Origin: Verrucomicrobium sp. GAS474
GTDB taxonomy: Bacteria; Verrucomicrobiota; Verrucomicrobiia; Methylacidiphilales; GAS474
Reading direction: 5' to 3'
DNA: 64,000 nt
Assembly: GCF_900105685.1 (NCBI RefSeq)
Contig: NZ_LT629781.1
Location: 2,976,001-3,040,000 of the forward strand
The notes under the pieces were generated by a model, which was not told where the DNA came from, did not search any database, and saw nothing but the letters and a program-made list of their open reading frames with translations. Of this stretch, positions 35,101 to 44,293 are shown one piece after another. The position numbers and the translations under genes are program-made. Numbering within the stretch: position 1 is the first letter of the stretch; each line of letters begins with the position of its first letter.

Positions 35101-35466
35101 GCCTCCCCCCTCCCCGCCCGCCTCGCCGCCGTCGCCGCCGCCGGCGGGCTCCTCCAGGAGACACCCTACTCCCGCCTCGTCCCGGGCGAAGGAGGAAGCG
35201 TGGCCACGGTCGAGGACGGCATCCTCGACCTCGCCTGGCGGGACGAGGCTGGGCTCTGGCACATTCTCGATTGGAAGACCGACCAAGCCGGTCCCGCCCT
35301 CCCCGGGAACGAAAGCCATGAAAAGGGCGTTCGCGGTCCCGACCACTTCCGCCAACGCTATGCCGACCAGCTCCAGGCCTACCGCCTCACCCTCGCCGAC
35401 CTCGGCCTCCCCGTCGGCACCTGCTCCATCTACAGCACCGCCCTCGGCATCGAGATCGCCGTTTGA
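32131..35466 (+). CDS. UvrD/AddA-type helicase with C-terminal PD-(D/E)XK nuclease
   Basis: The 1111-residue protein is an SF1 helicase plus nuclease. Walker A AAAGTGKT (19-26), motif Ia VVVTYTHRAADEM, motif II HLLLDEAQDTDPLQFE (about 314-329), motif III GDAQQAIYRDR, motif IV TYRCRPGV, motif V KKAKGLQWNAV and motif VI YVAATRARYTLLW are all visible. The RecB-like nuclease lies in the last ~110 residues: GILDLAWRDEAGLWHILDWK (about 1030-1049) supplying Asp and DWK, then YADQLQAYRL. This is AddA architecture, but no AddB gene is adjacent; the upstream neighbour is unrelated to AddB in size and motifs. Likely role: double-strand break end processing or defence. Confidence 0.92.
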   Translation: MNDRDRFLEELDANFSVRAAAGTGKTTSLVARIARIAERHPERLAKLVVVTYTHRAADEMRVRLRGDLLKQGGAAAHSPLVRHGLSQLFIGTIHAFCLKLVREYGLWIGYGAEITAEAHDDPRLLRDFEKSRQGQDGETAPAWRETVHRLVPARQVTALAKHLGEKSVDWGRFIAAPAFLEREAATAARLARLRLDPAALDDLTHKRADTQANIERWQRHWRALAASWEKGNGFVAVPKYDNKGGTELKDRWPEALAPWLDALLDGALLAAVREAAAFQEFRLRTGRLFFSDQIVLARRLFEEPSLRTLLLGEGYHLLLDEAQDTDPLQFEILVELSRPPGSAPFAWPGKPDSHSDRDAAAAPIPGRFIMVGDAQQAIYRDRATHALYLRYHEALVASPGGAELTFAETYRCRPGVTAFVNDRFPHVLDGRDGQTHFVPLVPARNDLPGATLRWRVPLPDSDSSIPLGNADEKTEWEARWLARRLKECGPRALGAPHWGEVALLCPARKWLAQCRQALLEEGLPVRLHTDRPRAERPEYLWLTALLTIHLEPTNAFEIVGVLRELYGIDDDLLFAYRHDTPGEKEKKKNPFTLRGRENGTPSLFDSIDPIGPLLDSLSRCREAAVDLPLAEAVALWVERTELRQRLLRLPGGEEEKANRLRGLDSLLLAAHAAQGEERDLRDFHRELLRGLDRNAPVWEGAAASEPRIELMTMKKAKGLQWNAVIIPFMGRGTVEGGQTDYPKLLCPPGVESPDDMGIAYSPTMKMTRARELDARDDAEETLERERLLYVAATRARYTLLWIDDEALWKEGKTRKQPRSGYEAIRGRSYPDPEANPLDLSAEALAETFTSPFPTEAEAALPAPRIDPWPAAPAAPLRLPALRGKKTPSQHDEVPLPPDPDGETPDLPLPIPTMKSSLLPRRPWAGQDEEGSEAIRYGLWWHDIVHRWPWIANADTRKIDAYCQAILAELPELPSTSPLRERGERELALFRASPLPARLAAVAAAGGLLQETPYSRLVPGEGGSVATVEDGILDLAWRDEAGLWHILDWKTDQAGPALPGNESHEKGVRGPDHFRQRYADQLQAYRLTLADLGLPVGTCSIYSTALGIEIAV

Positions 35467-35487
35467 TTCCGCCGAAGCAGGGTTGCT

Positions 35488-36297
35488 CTAGCGAGAGAGC
35501 GGCCCGATCTGCTGCCGCCGGTACGCCGTCGGCGTCATCCCCTGGCTCCCCCGGAACGCGTGGATCAGCGCCGAGGCGTCGGCGAAGCCGCATTCCACTG
35601 CCACCCGCTTGATCGGATGCCGCGTCGAGGCCAGCTGCTCCTGCGCCGCCCGGATCCGCCGCGCCATCAGGGCCTTGTGCGGGCTCTGCCCCAGGTGGAG
35701 GCGGAAGGCATGATGGAGATGGGCCGCCGACCAGCCGACCCGCTTCGCCAGCGCCTCGACCGAACACGGCTCGGCATAATTCCGGTCGATCCATTTCAAC
35801 GCCTCCCGGATCGGCTCCGGCAGCTTCGCCTGCTCCTGCTGGCGGCTGAAGCGGTAGACCGAGAACAAAAGGCGGCTCACCGCATAATGGAGGAGCAAGT
35901 GGCGGTCGAACGCCGGATTGTAGAACGCCTTCACCGTCTCGGAGACAAAGGCATTCCGCTCCTCCACCTCGGGCCAGCGGGAGAACCGGGGAATCCCGAG
36001 CCCCTCGGGCCGGTCACTCTGCAGCGCGATCGCGAGGCAGCGGTAGGGATTCTCCCACTCGCTCCGGCCGATGCTGTCGTCCCCCGGCTTGTGCCAGATC
36101 AGATCGCCCGGCACGACCTCGCGCCACTCCTCCCCCTCCCGCACCCACCCCTTGCCCCCGGTCATCAACTCGATCAATTCATGTCCGGGCGGGATCATCT
36201 TCGGCACCGGATGGACGCCCGGCGATTGATGGTAATGGGAAAGGCCGAGCAGTTTCAGCCGGTCGAACTGAATGGGGCGGGGGTCCGACGTTTTCAC
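35488..36297 (-). CDS. AraC-family transcription regulator
   Basis: The 269-residue protein has an N-terminal cupin-like effector domain (PPGHELIELMTGGKGWVREG, VVPGDLIWHKPG) and a C-terminal pair of helix-turn-helix motifs (residues about 170-265: CSVEALAKRVGWSAAHLHHA, and IKRVAVECGFADASALIHAF). It is divergent from a four-gene sugar operon with 113 bases between starts, the standard arrangement for a ligand-controlled activator of that operon. The ligand is probably the sugar or polyol degraded by the operon. Convergent with the helicase gene, 21 bases apart. Confidence 0.94.
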   Translation of the reverse strand: MKTSDPRPIQFDRLKLLGLSHYHQSPGVHPVPKMIPPGHELIELMTGGKGWVREGEEWREVVPGDLIWHKPGDDSIGRSEWENPYRCLAIALQSDRPEGLGIPRFSRWPEVEERNAFVSETVKAFYNPAFDRHLLLHYAVSRLLFSVYRFSRQQEQAKLPEPIREALKWIDRNYAEPCSVEALAKRVGWSAAHLHHAFRLHLGQSPHKALMARRIRAAQEQLASTRHPIKRVAVECGFADASALIHAFRGSQGMTPTAYRRQQIGPLSR

Positions 36298-36316
36298 AAC
36301 AGATCATAGTTTTAGA

Positions 36317-36332
36317 CAATTCTATTGAATTG
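36317..36332. promoter_or_regulatory. Inverted repeat in the AraC / sugar operon spacer
   Basis: CAATTC-TATT-GAATTG forms a perfect six-base inverted repeat between the divergent starts, 20 bases upstream of the AraC gene start. AraC-type proteins usually bind direct repeats, so another regulator or an AT-rich promoter element is also possible. Confidence 0.3.
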
Positions 36333-36410
36333 GAAATCGAATTCATCTGCTTAAGACTTCATTCGATCCAAGTTTAAAACAACTTCCCAACCTTTCCTCT
36401 CCCCCCTCCC

Positions 36411-37160
36411 ATGAGCCAATCGATTCCCTTCGGCGTCCAAAGCTGGTGCTTCCGTCACTTCAAGACCAATGCCGAGGTGGCGCAGAAAGTCCGCGAGATC
36501 GGCGTCGACAGCATCGAGCTCTGCGGCGTCTATGCCGACTTCGCCAAGCCCGAGACCATGGACGAGGCCCTCCAGCCCTACCGCGCCGCCGGCATCTCGA
36601 TCCTCTCCATCGGCGTCCAGACCTTCGAGGGGAACGACATCGAGCGCGCCTGGTTCGAGTCGGCCGCGAAGCTCGGCGCGAAGCACATCTCCGCCCACTT
36701 CAAGATCGATTCCTACCTGAAGGCGATCCCGAAGGTCCGCGCCTGGTCCCGCGAGTTCGGCATCCGCGTCGGCATCCACTGCCACGGCGGATACATGTTC
36801 GGCGGCTCGCCCGACGTCCTCGAATACCTCCTCTCCATCGGCGGCCCCGAGATCGGCCTCTGCATCGACACCGCCTGGGCCATGCAGATCGGGCCGTGGC
36901 TCGGCCAGCCCGTTGAATGGGTGAAGAAATTCTCCGGCCGCATCTACGGTATCCACTTCAAGGACTTCGTCTTCGAGAAGAACGGCCAGTGGAGGGACGT
37001 CGTCGTCGGCGAAGGCACCCTCGACCTCCCCGCCTTCACCGCCGCCCTGAAGGAAAGCGGCTTCGACGGCATGGCCGTCGTCGAATACGAGGCCGACGTC
37101 GAGAACCCCGTCCCCGCCCTCACCCGCTGCGTCGCCTCGATGCGGGCCAAGGCCGTCTAA
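36411..37160 (+). CDS. Sugar phosphate isomerase/epimerase family (TIM barrel)
   Basis: The 249-residue protein belongs to the xylose-isomerase-like / AP-endonuclease-2 superfamily. Visible barrel elements are FGVQSWCFRHF, GVDSIELCGVYADFAKPET, VGIHCHGGYMFG (metal His), IGLCIDTAWAMQIG (metal Asp), IYGIHFKDFVF (His/Asp) and MAVVEYEADVENP (metal Glu). Family members isomerise or epimerise keto sugars and inosose. It is first of four genes; no Shine-Dalgarno precedes it (pyrimidine-rich CTCTCCCCCCTCCC). The exact substrate cannot be read from the sequence. Confidence 0.92.
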   Translation: MSQSIPFGVQSWCFRHFKTNAEVAQKVREIGVDSIELCGVYADFAKPETMDEALQPYRAAGISILSIGVQTFEGNDIERAWFESAAKLGAKHISAHFKIDSYLKAIPKVRAWSREFGIRVGIHCHGGYMFGGSPDVLEYLLSIGGPEIGLCIDTAWAMQIGPWLGQPVEWVKKFSGRIYGIHFKDFVFEKNGQWRDVVVGEGTLDLPAFTAALKESGFDGMAVVEYEADVENPVPALTRCVASMRAKAV

Positions 37161-37191
37161 TCCATCCTTCCCTCCAATCACCCCAAGCAAC

Positions 37192-38292
37192 ATGAGCACC
37201 CCCTTCAAAGTCGGCATCATCGGCTGCGGCAACATCAGCAACGCCTATCTCAAGGGCGCCCAGGTCTTCCCAATCCTCCAGGTCGTCGGCGTCGCCGACC
37301 TCGACCCCGCCCGCGCCAAGGCGAAGGCCGACGAATTCGGCGTCACCGCCCACACCGTCGAGAGCCTCCTCGCCGATCCCTCCATCGAGCTCGTCGTCAA
37401 CCTCACCGTCCCGAAGGTCCACGCCTCGGTCAACAAGGCGATCCTCGAGGCTGGCAAGCACGCCTACACCGAGAAGCCCTTCGCCCTCGACCTCGCCGAG
37501 GGGATCGAAGTCATCGAACTCGCCAAAAAGAAAGGCCTCCGCGTCGGCTGCGCCCCCGACACCTTCCTCGGCGGCGGCGTCCAGACCGCCCGGAAGATCA
37601 TCGACGACGGCACCATCGGCGAGCCCGTCGCCGCCGTCGCGAACATGCTCGGGCACGGCCCCGAGTCGTGGCATCCCGATCCCGAGTTCTTCTACCAGTA
37701 CGGCGGCGGCCCCATGCTCGACATGGGTCCCTATTACCTCACCGCCCTCGTCAACCTTCTCGGCCCCATCAGGCGCGCCACCGGCTCCTCCCGCAGCTCC
37801 TTCGCGGAACGGACCATCGGGAGCGGCGCCAAGGCCGGGCAGAAGATCAAGGTCGAGGTCCCGACCCACTACGCCGGGGCCTTCGACTTCGTCTCCGGTC
37901 CCATCGCCAACCTGAACATCTCCTTCGACGTCTGGGGCCACCAGAACCCGATCATCGAGGTCTACGGCACCAAGGGGACCGTCCGCATCCCCGATCCCAA
38001 CACCTTCGGCGGCATCGTCGAGGTGAAGCTCGAGGGCGAGAAGGAGTGGACCCAGATCCCCCTCACCCACAGCGACCAGGTCTGCCGCAGCATCGGCCTC
38101 GCCGACATGGCGACGGCGATCCGGAACAATCGCCCCCACCGCGCCAGCGGGGAACTCGCCCTCCACGTCCTCGAGGCGATGCTCGCCGTCCCGATCGCCT
38201 CGGAACAGGGGAAGCATTACACCTTCCAGACCACCGTCCCGAAGCCGAAGGCCCTCCCCGTCGGTCTTGCCCTCGGCGAACTCGACGCTTAA
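37192..38292 (+). CDS. Gfo/Idh/MocA-family NAD(P)-dependent oxidoreductase
   Basis: The 366-residue protein has an N-terminal Rossmann domain (KVGIIGCGNISNAYLKGA, VGVADLDPARA) and the family hallmark EKPFALDLAEG with the catalytic Lys. The C-terminal domain contains GGGPMLDMGPYYLTALVNLL with the conserved Asp/Tyr. It would oxidise a hydroxyl of a sugar or polyol. It is the second gene, 31 bases after the isomerase and 10 bases before another member of the same superfamily, which differ enough in sequence to be specialised for different steps. Confidence 0.94.
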   Translation: MSTPFKVGIIGCGNISNAYLKGAQVFPILQVVGVADLDPARAKAKADEFGVTAHTVESLLADPSIELVVNLTVPKVHASVNKAILEAGKHAYTEKPFALDLAEGIEVIELAKKKGLRVGCAPDTFLGGGVQTARKIIDDGTIGEPVAAVANMLGHGPESWHPDPEFFYQYGGGPMLDMGPYYLTALVNLLGPIRRATGSSRSSFAERTIGSGAKAGQKIKVEVPTHYAGAFDFVSGPIANLNISFDVWGHQNPIIEVYGTKGTVRIPDPNTFGGIVEVKLEGEKEWTQIPLTHSDQVCRSIGLADMATAIRNNRPHRASGELALHVLEAMLAVPIASEQGKHYTFQTTVPKPKALPVGLALGELDA

Positions 38293-38302
38293 TTTTCCAG
38301 GC

Positions 38303-39466
38303 ATGAAGATCCGGATGGGTATGGTGGGCGGCGGACAGGGTGCCTTCATCGGCGCGGTCCACCGCATGGCGGCGAACCTCGACGGCCAGATCGAGCTGGT
38401 GGCCGGGGCCTTCAGCTCCGACAGCGCCCGCTCGAAGGCGAGCGGGAAGGAACTCTTCCTCCCCGAGGACCGCTGCTACGGCTCCTACGCGGAGATGTTC
38501 GCCGCCGAGGCGAAGCTTCCCGCCGAGAAGCGGATCGAGTTCGTCGCCATCGTCACGCCGAACTTCCTCCATTTCCCCATCGCGAAGGCCGCCCTCGAAA
38601 GCGGCTTCCACGTCCTCTCCGACAAGCCCGCCACCCTCGACCTCGCCGAGGCGAAGGAACTGGCCAGGATCGTCGAGAAGACCGGCCTCCTCTACGGCCT
38701 CACCCACAACTACACCGGCTACCCGCTGGTGAAGGAAGCGCGGGACCTCGTCCGCTCCGGGAAGCTCGGCGCGATCCGCAAGGTCGTCGTCGAATACCCC
38801 CAGGGCTGGCTCGCCCAGCGGCTCGAGGACTCGGGCCAGAAGCAGGCCGACTGGCGGACCGACCCGAAGCGCGCCGGGATCAGCTGCTGCGTCGGCGACA
38901 TCGGCACCCATGCGGAGAACCTCGCCGAATACGTCACCGGCCTCCGGATCGAATCGCTCTGCGCCGACCTCTCGACCTTCGTCGAAGGCCGCGCCCTCGA
39001 CGACGACGCCAACGTCCTCCTCCGCTTCGAGGAGAAGAACGGCGTCCGGGCGAAGGGCCTCCTCCATTGCAGCCAGATCTCGATCGGCGAGGAAAACGGC
39101 CTCAACATCCGCGTCTACGGCACGAAGGGGAGCCTTGCCTGGCGCCAGGAGGAGCCGAACACCCTCGTCCTCCGCCGGCCCGACCAACCCCGCGCACTCG
39201 TCCGCGCGGGGGACGGCTGCCTCGGGGCCGCCGCCAAGGCCGCCACCCGCCTCCCCATGGGCCATCCCGAGGCCTTCCTCGAGGCCTTCGCCAACCTCTA
39301 CCGGAATTTCGCCGCCCTCGTCCGCGCCCGCAAGGAAGGGACCACCCCCTCCGAGCACGCCCTCGACGTCCCCGGCATCGCCGACGCCGTCCGAGGCATG
39401 GCCTTCATCGAAACCGTCGTCGCCAGCTCCCGCAGCGCCGACAAATGGGTCTCCCTCCCCCGCTAA
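38303..39466 (+). CDS. Gfo/Idh/MocA-family oxidoreductase (second paralogue)
   Basis: The 387-residue protein starts at ATG 38303 with a Rossmann motif [18 protein letters not shown] (6-23). [15 protein letters not shown] carries the catalytic Lys, and [20 protein letters not shown] the C-terminal active-site Asp/His. [18 protein letters not shown] is typical of the long subgroup. This subgroup often pairs with xylose-isomerase-like enzymes in catabolism of inositol, glucosides or 3-keto sugars. The start is set by the glycine motif; in-frame sequence upstream overlaps the previous gene. It follows the second gene by 10 bases. Confidence 0.94.
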   Translation: MKIRMGMVGGGQGAFIGAVHRMAANLDGQIELVAGAFSSDSARSKASGKELFLPEDRCYGSYAEMFAAEAKLPAEKRIEFVAIVTPNFLHFPIAKAALESGFHVLSDKPATLDLAEAKELARIVEKTGLLYGLTHNYTGYPLVKEARDLVRSGKLGAIRKVVVEYPQGWLAQRLEDSGQKQADWRTDPKRAGISCCVGDIGTHAENLAEYVTGLRIESLCADLSTFVEGRALDDDANVLLRFEEKNGVRAKGLLHCSQISIGEENGLNIRVYGTKGSLAWRQEEPNTLVLRRPDQPRALVRAGDGCLGAAAKAATRLPMGHPEAFLEAFANLYRNFAALVRARKEGTTPSEHALDVPGIADAVRGMAFIETVVASSRSADKWVSLPR

Positions 39467-39485
39467 CATCGACCTTCCCTTACTT

Positions 39486-40487
<1,002 letters not shown>

Positions 40488-40566
40488 AGGCGGGAAGGGT
40501 TCGTCCGCTAGTTCCCCTATCCGCTTGGGAGGAGCGACGCTTCCAAAGAGCGCAGAGCTCCTTCGC

Positions 40567-41382
40567 CTAGATCAAGTGCCGTAACCCCTGCCAGAAGAAG
40601 AACAGGCCGAGGCACGAGACCAGGATAAACGAGACCCACGGCGCTCTCTCGGCCCACACGCCGAAGCCGCTCCACCGCGTCGAGAGGTGGCGGAGGCTCA
40701 ATGCCGCGACCACGCCGGAGAGAACCATCGTCAGCGCCAATCCCGCGCTGAAACAGAGCACCAGCCAGACGCCGAGGGCCACCTTCTTCAGCTGCAGGCA
40801 GACCATCAGCACCGTGATCGAGGCCGGGCAGGGAACCAACCCGCCGGTCAGGCCGAAGAGGATGATCTGCCCCGTCGTGGCACTCCCGCTGCCGAATTTT
40901 CTCTTGATCTCCTCGGCATGGGCCCGGGCATGGTCGTCGAGGCCCGCTTCCTCGGCGGGGGAATGACCGTGGCTGTGGCTATGGCTGTGCCCGTGGTGGT
41001 CATGATGGTCGTGATCGTCCGCCGAAGGCCGGGCCCGGCGCAGGGAGCGGAACATCCAGAAGGCGAGGGCGAGGACGGTCAGTCCCGAGAACATTTGAAA
41101 CCACGGTTCGGTCCCCTCCGCGCTCCAGCGGCTCCCGAACGACAGCCCCGCCATCGCCACGATCCAGACGACGAGGGAATGGGAGAAAGCCGTCGAGACA
41201 CCCAGCAGGACGGCCTGGCCCACGGTTCCCCGGACGGCGACGATGAACGCCGCCATCATCGTCTTCGAGTGGCCCGGCTCTAGCCCGTGAAGGAACCCGA
41301 GGGCAATCGCCGTGAGGGCGAAGATTGCCGCGTGGCTTTGGCCTTGTTGGAGGAGGGAGACGATGTCGGGCATGAGGGCCAA
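40567..41382 (-). CDS. Nickel/cobalt efflux protein, RcnA/NicO family
   Basis: The 271-residue membrane protein has about six helices. The first carries the family motif LGFLHGLEPGHSKTMMAAFI with metal-binding His and Glu. A cytoplasmic loop at about 122-141 is His-rich (DDHDHHDHHGHSHSHSHGH), typical of metal sensing or delivery. A later helix has GLTGGLVPCPASITVLMVCL, the second family motif. It should export Ni2+ or Co2+. Its 5' end overlaps the 3' end of the chemoreceptor gene by 103 bases in another frame; the start could also be the in-frame ATG nine bases further in. Convergent with the sugar operon. Confidence 0.9.
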   Translation of the reverse strand: MALMPDIVSLLQQGQSHAAIFALTAIALGFLHGLEPGHSKTMMAAFIVAVRGTVGQAVLLGVSTAFSHSLVVWIVAMAGLSFGSRWSAEGTEPWFQMFSGLTVLALAFWMFRSLRRARPSADDHDHHDHHGHSHSHSHGHSPAEEAGLDDHARAHAEEIKRKFGSGSATTGQIILFGLTGGLVPCPASITVLMVCLQLKKVALGVWLVLCFSAGLALTMVLSGVVAALSLRHLSTRWSGFGVWAERAPWVSFILVSCLGLFFFWQGLRHLI

Positions 41383-42938
41383 TCTCGGCCCTCCCCCGCC
41401 CCCCCGTCAACCTTCTTCGCCATCTCGCCGCCCGTCAGGAGGACGATGGAGCCGATCTCCTGGCGCAGGCCGTCGGCCTCGCGGTAAAGCTCCTGCGTCG
41501 CGGCGGCCGTCTCCTCGGCCCCGGCGGCGTTCCCCTGCGTGATCTGGTCGAGTTGGGAAACGGCGCGGGTGATCTGCTCCAATCCCTCGCTCTGCTCCTT
41601 CGAGGCGACGGCGATGGCGCTGACCAGGACGTCGACCTCCCGGGTCTTCCCCGCAATGGCATCGAGGCTCGAACGGACACCGTCGGACTGGGTCGCCAAG
41701 GTCTCGATCTGGGCGGTGACCCGCTCGTTGATCGCGACGGCCTGAAGGCTCTGCTCCACCGAGGCGTCGATCATCGCCGAGGTTTCCCGGGCCGCCTGCG
41801 TCGCCCGCTGCGCGAGGTTCCGCACCTCGTCGGCGACGATGGAGAACCCCGCCCCCGCCTCGCCGGCCCGGGCCGCCTCGACGGCGGCGTTCAGCGCCAG
41901 GATATTGGTCTGGAAGGCGATCTCGTCGATCGTCTTGATGATCTTGCTGACGTCGCCGCTGGAGCTCTTCACCCCTTCCATCGCCCGGCGCATCTCCTGG
42001 CTCGCCTCGCGCATGGAGGCCATCTCGACGCTCATCGTCTGGGTCCGCCGGACCCCTCCCTCGGCCGCCCCGCAGGCCTCGCTCGAAAGGGCCTTCGCCT
42101 GGACGGCGCTCTCGGTGTTGCGCTTCGTCATGCTGTTGAGTTCCTCGACCGAGGCGCTCGTCTCCTCCAGCGAGGCGGCGGCGCCGCTCGCGCTCTCGGC
42201 GACCGATTGGCTCGCCGACGAGATCTCCTGGGAAATCGCCGAAACCTGGTCGGAACTCCGCGTCAGCCCCCGCACGATCGTCCCCAGGTGGTGGCCCGTC
42301 GTGCGGATGAAGTAGGACGTCCCCCAGATCAGGATGAGGAAGACGGGGGCCATCCAGGCGGCAAACCAAAGCATCGTCGCGCGGAACTGCACGTCGATGT
42401 CGTCGATGTAGACCCCGGTGCCAACGACCCAGTTCCATGGCTCATAGAGCGCCGTGAGGCTGATCTTCCGAACCGGCGCTTGGCCATCGCCCCGGGGATT
42501 GCGATAGAAGCTGGTCCCGCCCGTCTTCGCGTTCGCGAGCAGTTCCCGGAAGATGTAGACGCCGTCGGGATCCTTGACATCGACCCGGTTCGTCCCTTCC
42601 AGCTTGGGGTTCATCGCATTCAGGAGGGAGACACCCTCGGTGCTAAAAACGAAGAAATAATCGTTCGTATTATAACGGAGCGTCCGCAGCGTCGCGATCG
42701 TTGTCTTCTGGGCCGTCGCCACGTCGCACTCCCCGCGTGCCGCGCGATCCCCTTGCTCCTTCACGATCCCCATCGCCATCTCGACGAGGTTCTTTTCCTT
42801 CATCACCCGTTCCTCGAGCAGCGTCTTGCGCAGGAAGGAAAGGGCCAGCCCGGCCATCAATACGTAACCGAGGATGCTGATGACGGCCAAAATCAAAAAG
42901 CGGCGCGACAGAGTGAGGGGCTTCTTGTGTGAGCTCAT
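41280..42938 (-). CDS. Methyl-accepting chemotaxis protein with single Cache sensor
   Basis: The 552-residue protein has a TM helix at about 12-34, a periplasmic sCache_2-like sensor (NDYFFVFSTEGVSLLNAMNP, YEPWNWVVGTGVYIDDID) and a second TM at about 187-210. The signalling domain has [20 protein letters not shown] and AARAG. There is no CheR-docking pentapeptide. Residues about 510-552 are a Ser/Pro/Arg-rich tail produced by reading the rcnA 5' coding sequence in another frame. sCache_2 receptors often sense organic acids; the ligand is not determinable here. Confidence 0.93.
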   Translation of the reverse strand: MSSHKKPLTLSRRFLILAVISILGYVLMAGLALSFLRKTLLEERVMKEKNLVEMAMGIVKEQGDRAARGECDVATAQKTTIATLRTLRYNTNDYFFVFSTEGVSLLNAMNPKLEGTNRVDVKDPDGVYIFRELLANAKTGGTSFYRNPRGDGQAPVRKISLTALYEPWNWVVGTGVYIDDIDVQFRATMLWFAAWMAPVFLILIWGTSYFIRTTGHHLGTIVRGLTRSSDQVSAISQEISSASQSVAESASGAAASLEETSASVEELNSMTKRNTESAVQAKALSSEACGAAEGGVRRTQTMSVEMASMREASQEMRRAMEGVKSSSGDVSKIIKTIDEIAFQTNILALNAAVEAARAGEAGAGFSIVADEVRNLAQRATQAARETSAMIDASVEQSLQAVAINERVTAQIETLATQSDGVRSSLDAIAGKTREVDVLVSAIAVASKEQSEGLEQITRAVSQLDQITQGNAAGAEETAAATQELYREADGLRQEIGSIVLLTGGEMAKKVDGGAGEGRDWPSCPTSSPSSNKAKATRQSSPSRRLPSGSFTG

Positions 42939-43028
42939 GGAGAGAAAGAGAACAAAATGTTCATGTTATTATCATTACCCCCCAAGCAGACATCGAAAGC
43001 CTAAAGCCCGTTCTCCGGCGACCGAAAG

Positions 43029-43068
43029 AAAAAAGCGGCGCGTGGGTTGAAATACCTACGCGCCGCTT
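43029..43068 (-). terminator. Strong intrinsic terminator after pfkA
   Basis: The plus-strand arms AAGCGGCGCGT (43033-43043) and ACGCGCCGCTT (43058-43068) are exact complements, eleven base pairs, with further pairing inside. On minus, the stem is followed by TTTTTTCTTT. This is the clearest terminator in the window. The remaining spacer (42939-43028) shows nothing else. Confidence 0.88.
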
Positions 43069-43110
43069 GGCGAAACCGACTGAAAAAAGGCCTTAGATCG
43101 TGTTAATGAC

Positions 43111-44217
43111 CTAGTCCCCGAAGGTGATCCCGATCGAGCGGGCCGCGTCGACCATCTGGCCGCCGGGGGGGACCGTCTTCAGCTGGCCGACGGCCTCGGG
43201 AATCGAGACCGAGCCGATCTGGTCGTTGATGTAGCTGACCATGTGTCCGAATTTCTTCTCCTCGATCAGCTTCACAGCGCCGACGCCGAAGCGGGTGCCG
43301 AGGATCCGGTCGAGGGTCGTCGGGGCGCCGCCGCGCTGGAGGTGGCCGAGGACCATCGTCCGCGTCTCGCGACCGGTCCGCCGCTCGATCTCGTCGCAGA
43401 CCTGCTGGCCGATGCCGCCGAGCCGGACCTCGCCCTTGTGGCCGCCCTTCGCGGAGACCGTCCCCTCCTTCGGCATCGCCCCTTCGGCGACGACGATCAT
43501 CGTCGTCTCATGGCCGTTGCCGACCCGGTGGACGATCTCCCGGCAGATCTTCTCGTAGGAGAAGGGAATCTCCGGGATGAGGATCATGTCGGCCCCGCCC
43601 GCGATGCCGCCGTGGAGGGCGATCCACCCGGCGTGCCGCCCCATCACCTCGAGGATCATCACCCGCTTGTGGCTGCGGGCCGTGGTGTGGAGCCGGTCGA
43701 GGGCCTCGGTGACGCACTCGACCGCCGAGTCGAAGCCGAAAGTCATCGCCGTCGCCGAGATGTCGTTGTCGATCGTCTTCGGCACGCCGATCGTCGGGAT
43801 GCCGTTCTCGAAAAGCTGTTCCGCCGTCGTCAGGGAGCCGTCGCCGCCGAGGCAGACGAGGGCGCTGATGCCGAGGCCCTCGATCGTCTCCCGCGCCTCG
43901 CTGATGATCTCCTTCGGGATCAACGCCTTGTCCCCGAGGCCGACCTTCGCGACGAAGCGGCCCTTGTTCGTCGTCCCCAGGATCGTCCCGCCGAGCGCGG
44001 TGATGCCGTGCGTGTTGTCGACCGTCAGGGGACGGTAACGGACCGGGGAAAGGAGCCCTTCGTACCCGTCGCTGAAGCCGAGGACTTCCCAGCCCCGCGT
44101 CTCCGCCGCGCAGACGGTGCCGCGGATCACGGCGTTCAATCCGGGGCAATCCCCTCCGCTCGTCAAGATGCCGATCCGATAGGGGGTGGAAAGGGAAGCG
44201 GAAGCAGGAGCCGTCAT
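43111..44217 (-). CDS. pfkA: 6-phosphofructokinase
   Basis: The 368-residue protein phosphorylates fructose 6-phosphate. Motifs: LTSGGDCPGLNAVIRG (18-33), LVCLGGDGSLTTA with Gly127 in the position that distinguishes ATP (Gly) from PPi (Asp) enzymes, GVPKTIDNDI with Lys147, FGFDSAVECVTEALDRL, VMGRHAGWIALHGGIAGGAD, and LGHLQRGGAPTTLDR. The Gly/Lys pair occurs in the mixed group that includes Streptomyces ATP-PFKs, so an ATP enzyme is expected, with weaker certainty. The ATG at 44217 is the first in frame near the domain. It follows the glutaminase gene by 76 bases and ends at a strong terminator. Confidence 0.95.
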   Translation of the reverse strand: MTAPASASLSTPYRIGILTSGGDCPGLNAVIRGTVCAAETRGWEVLGFSDGYEGLLSPVRYRPLTVDNTHGITALGGTILGTTNKGRFVAKVGLGDKALIPKEIISEARETIEGLGISALVCLGGDGSLTTAEQLFENGIPTIGVPKTIDNDISATAMTFGFDSAVECVTEALDRLHTTARSHKRVMILEVMGRHAGWIALHGGIAGGADMILIPEIPFSYEKICREIVHRVGNGHETTMIVVAEGAMPKEGTVSAKGGHKGEVRLGGIGQQVCDEIERRTGRETRTMVLGHLQRGGAPTTLDRILGTRFGVGAVKLIEEKKFGHMVSYINDQIGSVSIPEAVGQLKTVPPGGQMVDAARSIGITFGD

Positions 44218-44293
44218 GCCATCGTGGTAGCAGGATCGGTGCCGCGAGGGCAGCACTAATTCGCCAAGGAGACGAGTCCGGCGCGGGAGTGGA

